A stretch of 50,490 bases of DNA from Limnohabitans sp. (GTDB lineage Bacteria > Pseudomonadota > Gammaproteobacteria > Burkholderiales > Burkholderiaceae_C): contig JAJTDK010000023.1 in assembly GCA_021300495.1 (NCBI GenBank), positions 1 through 50,490 of the forward strand, read 5' to 3'. The position numbers were made by a program, and so were the translations under genes. Below, piece after piece: positions 45,087 to 50,490 of the stretch (its first letter is position 1; every line of letters starts with the position of its first letter). Below the pieces are notes generated by a model. The model had not been told where the DNA came from. It did no database searches and was given only the letters and a program-made list of their open reading frames with translations.

Positions 45087-45557
45087 TTATTCAGGAATGA
45101 CTGTGCCTTGAATTTGCGCACTCTTTCCTCTGAACATGGCAATCACATCGCCCTTTTGATTGGTCACTTTCATGTCGTAAATGCCGTGTCTACCGCTCAA
45201 GGCTTGTTCTTGCCCGACACAGGTCAACACATCGCCTAGTTGGCCAGGCTTTAGAAATTCAATGCTGCAGCCCGCGGCCACGGCCACCTTGTTGTAGCTG
45301 TTGCAGGCAAAAGCGAAGGTGGAATCTGCCAGCGTGAAAATAAAGCCACCATGGCAAATTTTGTGACCATTCAAGTGCATTTCCTTCACGGTCATTTGAA
45401 TCACCGCACGGCCAGGCTCACATGAAATGAGTTGCATGCCCATGGTGTCTTTGCTTGCGGTGTCAACGGCAAACATAGACTCGCCCACTTGTTTGGCCAA
45501 ATCAATGGCGGCTTGCGATGGTGCTACAGGCTTGTTCACAGGGGCGTTCATGTTCAT
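45087..45557 (-). CDS. paaI: Hydroxyphenylacetyl-CoA thioesterase PaaI
   Basis: A hot-dog-fold thioesterase, 156 aa, thought to release CoA trapped in dead-end phenylacetate intermediates. The family core is HKICHGGFIFTLADSTFAFACNSY (two pieces: HGGFIFTLADSTFAFA with the catalytic Asp, and NGHKIC before it), followed by GRHGIYDMKVTNQKGDVIAMFRG. Its start overlaps the paaG stop by 4 nt, and an ATG two codons later is possible. Confidence 0.93.
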   Translation of the reverse strand: MNMNAPVNKPVAPSQAAIDLAKQVGESMFAVDTASKDTMGMQLISCEPGRAVIQMTVKEMHLNGHKICHGGFIFTLADSTFAFACNSYNKVAVAAGCSIEFLKPGQLGDVLTCVGQEQALSGRHGIYDMKVTNQKGDVIAMFRGKSAQIQGTVIPE

Positions 45558-46357
45558 TCACCCTTGAAATTGGCTGGGCGTTTTTCCAAGAATGCTTTCA
45601 CACCTTCAAAATAATCATGTGATTTGCCCAGCGCCGATTGCGCATCGCGTTCTTGGTCAAGTTGCTCAGACAAGCTGCGCGTGTGCGCGCCTGCCATGAG
45701 TTTGCGCGTAGCTACCAATGCTTTGGTGGGCATGGTGGCCAATTTTTCTGCCATGCCCATCGCAGCAGCTAGCGGGTCATCGGCCACATCCCAAATCATG
45801 CCCCATGACTTGGCTTGCTCAGCCATCAATTTGTCGCCTGTCATGGCCAAAGCCAAAGCGCGGGGCAAGCCCAAACGCTCAACCAACAACCAACTGCTAC
45901 CGGCGTCTGGAATAAGGCCAATTTTGCTGAAGGCTTGAATAAAACTGGCTTGAGGCGCAGCAATGACAATGTCGCAGGCCATGGCAATGGATGCGCCTGC
46001 GCCAGCTGCCACGCCATTGACCGCGGCCACAACCGGCATGCGCAAAGCTTGAATGCGGCGAGTTGTTGGGTTAAACGCTTGGTCAATGATGGGGCCAGGA
46101 TCGGCACGCTTGACCATGTCGGGGCCAGGTGTGAAGTCGAACTCTGATAAATCGGCACCCGCACAAAAACCTCTGCCTGCACCTGTCAACACCATGGCTC
46201 TAATTTCAGGATCGGCCTCAGCTTGGTCAAATGCTGCCCACAAGTCATGGTGCATTTGGCGCGTGAAACTGTTCAGGGCTTGAGGGCGGTTCAAAGTGAC
46301 CAAGGCCACGGCGCCACGTTTTTCAAAGGTCACTGACAAAGTTGGGTCTTGGGTCAT
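45554..46357 (-). CDS. paaG: 2-(1,2-epoxy-1,2-dihydrophenyl)acetyl-CoA isomerase PaaG
   Basis: Crotonase-fold enzyme, 267 aa, that turns the ring epoxide into the oxepin form in phenylacetate breakdown. Motifs: VTLNRPQALNSFTRQMH, the oxyanion-hole pieces GAGRGFCAGADLSEF and AAVNGVAAGAGASIAMACD, and GLIPDAGSSWLLVERLG, where the aspartate typical of PaaG replaces the usual glutamate pair of hydratases. First gene of the paaG-paaI-paaK run, behind a TetR-type palindrome. Confidence 0.92.
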   Translation of the reverse strand: MTQDPTLSVTFEKRGAVALVTLNRPQALNSFTRQMHHDLWAAFDQAEADPEIRAMVLTGAGRGFCAGADLSEFDFTPGPDMVKRADPGPIIDQAFNPTTRRIQALRMPVVAAVNGVAAGAGASIAMACDIVIAAPQASFIQAFSKIGLIPDAGSSWLLVERLGLPRALALAMTGDKLMAEQAKSWGMIWDVADDPLAAAMGMAEKLATMPTKALVATRKLMAGAHTRSLSEQLDQERDAQSALGKSHDYFEGVKAFLEKRPANFKGE

Positions 46358-46407
46358 GATGGCTTCCTGCCTGAATTCTGCTTGAGGGCTAAAACCGAGA
46401 ATGTACC

Positions 46408-46433
46408 ATTAACCGACCGATCGGTTGGTTAAT
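46408..46433. promoter_or_regulatory. TetR-type operator palindrome, probable PaaR site
   Basis: A 26-bp inverted repeat with a single mismatched pair: ATTAACCGACCGA against TCGGTTGGTTAAT. It lies 50 nt before the paaG start and upstream of a likely promoter for the divergent enoyl-CoA hydratase (TTGAAG 46446-46451, 16 nt, TATAGT 46468-46473). The ACCGACCG/CGGT core resembles what I recall of the betaproteobacterial PaaR operator. No paaR gene is in the window, so the regulator is inferred. Confidence 0.68.
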
Positions 46434-46512
46434 GTTTTCCCTTGATTGAAGCACCTTTTCATCCCGCTATAGTCAGGGGTAATGGCTTTTAGAACCTGAC
46501 TGGAGAATCCTT

Positions 46513-47292
46513 TTGTCTTACGAAAACATTGAAGTCCGCGTTGAAGGCGGCAAAGTTGGCATCGTCACCCTCAACCGCCCTAAAGCTCTGAACGCTTTAA
46601 ATGGCCCCTTGATGGACGAATTGGGTTCAGCACTCAAGGCATTCGATGCCGATGAGGCCATTGGGTGCATCATCATCACTGGCAGCGAAAAAGCATTTGC
46701 GGCTGGTGCCGATATTTCGGCCATGGCCAAGCACAACTTCAACGACGTCTACAAAGAAGACTTCATCACCCGCAACTGGGAAACCATTCGCAGCATTCGC
46801 AAGCCCGTGATTGCAGCCGTCAGCGGCTTTGCATTGGGCGGAGGTTGCGAGTTGGCCATGATGTGCGACTTTATGATTGCGGCCGAAAACGCCAAGTTTG
46901 GCCAGCCCGAAATCAAACTGGGCATCATTCCTGGCGCAGGTGGCACACAGCGTTTACCGCGTGCCGTTGGTAAATCAAAGGCCATGGACATGGCCTTAAC
47001 GGCCCGCATGATGGACGCACAAGAAGCAGAACGCGCAGGCTTGGTCAGTCGTGTGGTGCCTACCGACAAATTGATGGAAGAGGCCTTGGGCGCTGCCTTG
47101 GTCATTTGCGGCATGGGCCGTTTGGCTGTGATGGCGGCCAAGGAATCGATCAACCGTGCGTTTGAAAGCGGTCTGAGCGATGGCGTGATGTTTGAGCGCC
47201 GCTTGTTCCATTCGCTGTTTGCCACAGAGGATCAAAAAGAAGGCATGGATGCGTTTTTGAACAAACGTGCGCCAGCCTTTCAAAATAAATAA
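46513..47292 (+). CDS. Enoyl-CoA hydratase (crotonase family)
   Basis: 259-aa short-chain hydratase. The catalytic glutamates lie in [14 protein letters not shown] and [22 protein letters not shown], and the oxyanion hole in [11 protein letters not shown]; the C-terminal trimer helix is complete. The start codon is TTG (46513), supported by GGAGA about 7 nt upstream and no other start nearby. It is divergent from paaG and shares its control region, so it may be the PaaF-like hydratase of the phenylacetate pathway or a fatty-acid enzyme co-regulated with it. Confidence 0.93.
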   Translation: MSYENIEVRVEGGKVGIVTLNRPKALNALNGPLMDELGSALKAFDADEAIGCIIITGSEKAFAAGADISAMAKHNFNDVYKEDFITRNWETIRSIRKPVIAAVSGFALGGGCELAMMCDFMIAAENAKFGQPEIKLGIIPGAGGTQRLPRAVGKSKAMDMALTARMMDAQEAERAGLVSRVVPTDKLMEEALGAALVICGMGRLAVMAAKESINRAFESGLSDGVMFERRLFHSLFATEDQKEGMDAFLNKRAPAFQNK

Positions 47293-48631
47293 GTTAGAAC
47301 GATTGCAAAACGCTCTTACCTCGGCGCCTATTTTCCCAACCATTTGGCGACTGGCTTTACCGAATATTTTTGCCATGATCGCCAGCGCGCTGGTGACCAT
47401 TGCTGAAACTTGGTACGTGGGCCAACTGGGCCTGCTGCCTCTTGCTGGTATGGCCTTGGTGTTCCCTATGGTCATGTTGCAGCAGATGCTGTCTGCAGGC
47501 TCGATGGGGGGTGGTATTTCTTCTGCAGTCAGTCGTGCGCTGGGGGCAAACGACCTTGTCAAGGCCAACGCCTTGGTTTTGCACGCCACGCTCATTTCTC
47601 TTGGCATTGGCCTATTTTTTACGTTCATTTTTGTTTTTTTCAGTCGCCACATCTTCACGGCCATTGGCGGTCAAGGCGAAGCACTTGAAAATTGCCTGGC
47701 CTATGCGAACATTGCCTTTCTAGGCGCTGTGAGTATCTGGCTGACAAACTCTTTCACATCTGTCCTGCGTGGCACTGGCAATATGCGCACCCCCTCTCAG
47801 GTGCTTCTCACGGTCTGCTTGGTGCAAGTCGCCCTGAGTGGTATTTTGGGATTGGGCTTGGGGCCTGTACCTGCTTTTGGCATGGCTGGCGTTGCCGCCG
47901 GCACTGTCACTGCTTATTCAGCGAGCGCTATTTATTTGTTCTTTTATTTGCGCTCTTCTCGCAGCCTTTTGAAGCTTAGCTTTAACAGTCCCTTGTCGCG
48001 AACCTTGTTCATTGACATTCTTAAAGTTGGCGGCATCTCCAGCTTAAGTTCGCTACAAACTGTGGCCACCATTGTGGTGGTGACTAGCTTAATGTCCAGT
48101 TTTGGTCCCGAAGCTTTAGCCGCATATGGCATTGGCACTCGATTGGAATTTTTGCTAGTGCCCATCACCTTCGCTTTTGGTGTGGCTTGCCTGTCTATGG
48201 TGGGCATGGCCTTGGGTGCCAACATGGCTCAACGGGCCAAACAAGTCGCTTGGTCCGGTGCATTGCTTTCAAGTGTCTTGGTAGGCTGCATTGGATTGCT
48301 CGTCTGCTTTTGGCCTGGCATTTGGACTGAGTTGTTCACCTCAAACCCTTTGGTTCTTTCTTTCACTGCGCTTTACTTCCAATGGATTGGACCTTGCTAC
48401 GGTTTCTTTGCATTGGGCTTGTGTTTGTATTTCGCATCTCAAGGTGCAGGCAAACTTCTTGGGCCCGTTTTGGCGGGCACTTTCAGACTGTGTTTGGTGG
48501 CAGCAGGCGGTATTTGGCTCACTCACAACAACGGTACCGCAGCTGAAATGTTTTCACTCATTGCAGCGGGCATGGTGGGCTATGGCCTGCTAACTGCCTT
48601 ATCGGTCTACAAAGTAAGCTGGGCTCGTTAA
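47267..48631 (+). CDS. MATE family multidrug/cation efflux transporter
   Basis: 454 aa with twelve hydrophobic helices in two halves. MATE hallmarks: [25 protein letters not shown] at the start (read in two pieces), [21 protein letters not shown], and in the second half [28 protein letters not shown]. Exports cationic compounds using Na+ or H+. The start is uncertain: the GTG at 47267 overlaps the preceding gene by 26 nt, and a TTG at 47303 is an alternative. Its stop overlaps that of the convergent asparaginase gene by 4 nt. Confidence 0.88.
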   Translation: MRQPFKINKLERLQNALTSAPIFPTIWRLALPNIFAMIASALVTIAETWYVGQLGLLPLAGMALVFPMVMLQQMLSAGSMGGGISSAVSRALGANDLVKANALVLHATLISLGIGLFFTFIFVFFSRHIFTAIGGQGEALENCLAYANIAFLGAVSIWLTNSFTSVLRGTGNMRTPSQVLLTVCLVQVALSGILGLGLGPVPAFGMAGVAAGTVTAYSASAIYLFFYLRSSRSLLKLSFNSPLSRTLFIDILKVGGISSLSSLQTVATIVVVTSLMSSFGPEALAAYGIGTRLEFLLVPITFAFGVACLSMVGMALGANMAQRAKQVAWSGALLSSVLVGCIGLLVCFWPGIWTELFTSNPLVLSFTALYFQWIGPCYGFFALGLCLYFASQGAGKLLGPVLAGTFRLCLVAAGGIWLTHNNGTAAEMFSLIAAGMVGYGLLTALSVYKVSWAR

Positions 48632-49635
48632 AGCGTTTGGATTTTAAAAACACTTCGGCGCTCACCCACGTTTGCACCTTTGATATTTTTCAATCCAGCA
48701 GAGCGCCAAGGCTTCAAGGCCTCACGCTGTTCAGAATCTAGCCATCCCAATTGATCCAATGCTTCTACAGAAGCTGCAAACAAGGCAGGCTTGTTGCCAT
48801 CGGCAATTTTGATCGCTAGGGCTTGTCCGCGAGCACGACTGGCAATGACTTGGACACCATCTGCACCCACCTTCGTCACCCAATCACCACGGCCAACCCG
48901 CATGAAATCAGCATCGCTTCTGCCTGTACCAGACACCAACTCCGGGTGAGCCGACATGGCTTCGCCTAACAGTTTCAAACTGGCACCGTATTCGTTGTTT
49001 GATTCTGGTTGAGCCACACGTGCATAGGCCTGCGCCAAATTCGAAAGAGGCATGGCAAAGTTGGGAGCAGAGCAACCATCAATGCCCCAAGCCAAGTCTT
49101 CAGAAGCTATACCTGCCACGTCGGCCACGGCTTTGCGCACTTGAAGTTGTAAAGGGTGGGTGAGGTCTGTGTAAGTTTCTGCTGGTAGTTCGTGTAGCGC
49201 GCAATAGGCTAAAAAGCCACTGTGCTTGCCACTGCAATTGTGATGACGCTCGTCGTATTCAAAACCATCGGGTAGCGGCAGGTCGTTGAATGAGAAGCGG
49301 TAAGGCACATGACAGCCACATTGCATTTGCTTGTAAGTGCTACCGCTTTTTTTCAAAATAGAAGAGACCTGCGCTACGTGCATATCTTCACCATTGTGAC
49401 TAGCGCACATAAGCGCCAATTCTTGCGAGCTAAAGCCAAAATGTTTGGCGCCACCACTTTGCATCAGTGGCAAGGCTTGTAGGGCTTTCAAGGTAGAGCG
49501 CGTAAAGCAAAGCCAGTGAGGGTTGCCCGCAGAGGCTATCAATTTGCCATGGATGTCGGTAACAGCCAGTGCTCCCAAGTGCAAGCACTCAGAAATGCCG
49601 TTGCGGGTGAGCTCAATCATGGGTACGAAATTCAT
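48628..49635 (-). CDS. L-asparaginase of the Rhizobium etli (class 3, PF06089) type
   Basis: Hydrolyses asparagine to aspartate and ammonia. About 335 aa from the ATG at 49635, which has AGAGG four bases upstream; a longer open frame reaches 49659. Key residues of the class 3 fold, counted from 49635: Ser47 and Lys50 (RSTLKALQ), a zinc-type trio Cys134, Lys137 (HNCSGKHSG) and Cys188 (GIDGCSAPNFAMPL). These correspond closely to Ser48, Lys51, Cys135, Lys138 and Cys189 of the R. etli enzyme, as I recall its numbering. Unrelated in sequence to E. coli AnsA and AnsB. Confidence 0.9.
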   Translation of the reverse strand: MNFVPMIELTRNGISECLHLGALAVTDIHGKLIASAGNPHWLCFTRSTLKALQALPLMQSGGAKHFGFSSQELALMCASHNGEDMHVAQVSSILKKSGSTYKQMQCGCHVPYRFSFNDLPLPDGFEYDERHHNCSGKHSGFLAYCALHELPAETYTDLTHPLQLQVRKAVADVAGIASEDLAWGIDGCSAPNFAMPLSNLAQAYARVAQPESNNEYGASLKLLGEAMSAHPELVSGTGRSDADFMRVGRGDWVTKVGADGVQVIASRARGQALAIKIADGNKPALFAASVEALDQLGWLDSEQREALKPWRSAGLKNIKGANVGERRSVFKIQTL

Positions 49636-49671
49636 AAGACCTCTGTCAAAAATGGCCAATTTTTCTGCCGT

Positions 49672-50430
49672 TTAAAGCGCGGCAACGCACCTGAAACCAA
49701 CGTAACCCACTCGGGTGTCTCTAGGCTTTGTGGCCACATCTTCGGCCACCTGCCTGCTGGCGTCGTACCACCAAGAAGCCCCACGGGTGACTCTCTCGTC
49801 ACCACTGCCTGTGTCAACCCATTCCCAGACATTGCCGCCCATGTCATACAAACCGTTCACCCCAGGTCGGGTTGTCATCACTGGCACGTGTCCTGTTCCG
49901 CGCCACAGTGAGCCCGCGGGCGCTGTCCCCTTCAAAGAAGTGCAGCCTTCTAGACAATGACTTTGGCGCGCACTGTCGCCATTGGGATATCGGTAGCGTT
50001 TACCTGAAACAAAACCGTCAGGGGCTTGAGATCTTTGTTCGACAAAAGCGGCATTGACCCACTCGGTGTCTCGCGGCAAGCGCTTGCCTTCGTGTTGACA
50101 AATTTTTTGAGCCTCATCAAATGTCAGGTGAACTGCGGGCTCATTGTCTTGCGCTGGAATTCCGAAGGGCGCACGCCAAGTCCAGCCTTTTTTCAGTACA
50201 AAGCCAGACTCGTAGATGTAACCACCGCCTTCTTTTTCAGCACGGCTGACGAAACCAGTACTCTGAGCAAATCGCTTGACTTGCGCTACTGTGACTTCAT
50301 GGGCATCCCATAGCAGTCCGTGCACTTTAAGTTGTGCACCGATTGATGGGCTTGGCAATGGTGTTTGCGCTTGTGAAGAAAAGCAAAACGACAGGCCAAG
50401 TGCAATGAGAGCGTCGAAACGAATTTGCAT
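49672..50430 (-). CDS. Exported formylglycine-generating-enzyme (SUMF1) domain protein
   Basis: 252 aa. A signal peptide (MQIRFDALIALGLSFCFSSQAQ) is followed by an FGE-sulfatase fold domain: WDAHEVTVAQVKRFAQST, PAVHLTFDEAQKICQHEGKRLP, the GLYDMGGNVWEWV core and the end GYVGFRCV. The copper-binding cysteine pair of true FGE is not seen near the RGASWWYDASR segment, so this is probably not a sulfatase activator; related domains occur in EgtB, PvdO and denitrification accessory proteins. It starts 8 nt after the unidentified gene that enters from the right edge, suggesting an operon with it. Confidence 0.82.
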   Translation of the reverse strand: MQIRFDALIALGLSFCFSSQAQTPLPSPSIGAQLKVHGLLWDAHEVTVAQVKRFAQSTGFVSRAEKEGGGYIYESGFVLKKGWTWRAPFGIPAQDNEPAVHLTFDEAQKICQHEGKRLPRDTEWVNAAFVEQRSQAPDGFVSGKRYRYPNGDSARQSHCLEGCTSLKGTAPAGSLWRGTGHVPVMTTRPGVNGLYDMGGNVWEWVDTGSGDERVTRGASWWYDASRQVAEDVATKPRDTRVGYVGFRCVAAL

Positions 50431-50437
50431 TTTTTAA

Positions 50438-50490
50438 TTACAACTTACGGGCTACCCAAAAGTGGGCGCCTTCTGGACCATATTGCTCTG
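50438..50490 (-). CDS. C-terminal end of an unidentified protein (cut by window edge)
   Basis: The last 16 codons and stop (50438-50440) of a minus-strand gene that enters from the right edge: the product ends EQYGPEGAHFWVARKL. This is too short to identify. It lies only 8 nt before the SUMF1-domain gene and is probably co-transcribed with it. Confidence 0.55.
   Translation of the reverse strand, partial: EQYGPEGAHFWVARKL

Noticed and set aside
1-50490. CRISPR arrays, insertion sequences, prophage or integrative elements
   Set aside because: No regularly spaced repeats, transposase, integrase or phage-type genes were seen in the window.

Overview
The window looks like a chromosome segment from a betaproteobacterium of the order Burkholderiales, probably Comamonadaceae and possibly close to Limnohabitans (inference). 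The basis is the aa3 cytochrome oxidase locus order (ctaC-ctaD-39-aa protein-ctaG-DUF2970-ctaE, then SURF1-ctaA-ctaB-SCO), a pyrR-pyrB-pseudo-pyrC run, a Bug/TctC receptor and moderate GC by eye. Coding density is high, no gap without a gene exceeds about 155 bases, and I saw no insertion sequence, prophage, rRNA operon or CRISPR array.

Layout. 1-4643: sugar-acid catabolism, with a solute receptor (cut by the window edge) and garD on the minus strand, divergent from gudD and udh. Uronates can be oxidised to aldarates, which are then dehydrated. 4688-6303: heat-shock sigma factor rpoH behind an exact CIRCE operator, then a small hicBA toxin-antitoxin pair. 6325-15507: cytochrome c oxidase structural and assembly genes, in which heme A synthase (ctaA) is broken. 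15657-21618: BioC-like methyltransferase, ComF, TrmL, a MaoC hydratase, a broken quinone-reductase-like gene, a thiolase, DUF1841 and a diheme cytochrome c. 21738-24772: remains of a MoxR ATPase, a small membrane protein, a GNAT acetyltransferase, a VWA protein and a DUF1330 protein, followed by tRNA-Arg(CCT). 24891-29303: minus-strand run yqgE-ruvX-pyrR-pyrB-pyrC'-plsC, with plsC broken. 29330-38700: photolyase, rubredoxin, thiD, hemL, purH, fis, dusB, two membrane proteins and ychF. 38768-43738: plus-strand run of a MobA/MocA-like transferase, UbiH-like monooxygenase, DsbC, DUF3429 and an M61 peptidase. 43749-47292: phenylacetate genes paaG-paaI-paaK, divergent from an enoyl-CoA hydratase, with a near-perfect TetR-type palindrome between them. 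47267-50490: MATE exporter, Rhizobium etli-type asparaginase, an FGE-sulfatase-domain protein and the tail of an unidentified gene.

The most striking observation is that four conserved genes (ctaA, a quinone-reductase-like gene, moxR, plsC) each carry one internal loss that also shifts the frame. In each case the missing C-terminal part continues undamaged in another frame. This suggests either very recent deletions or a systematic assembly error. The second main observation is the exact CIRCE element in front of rpoH, which predicts HrcA control of the heat-shock sigma factor. I did not find a clearly new multigene system.
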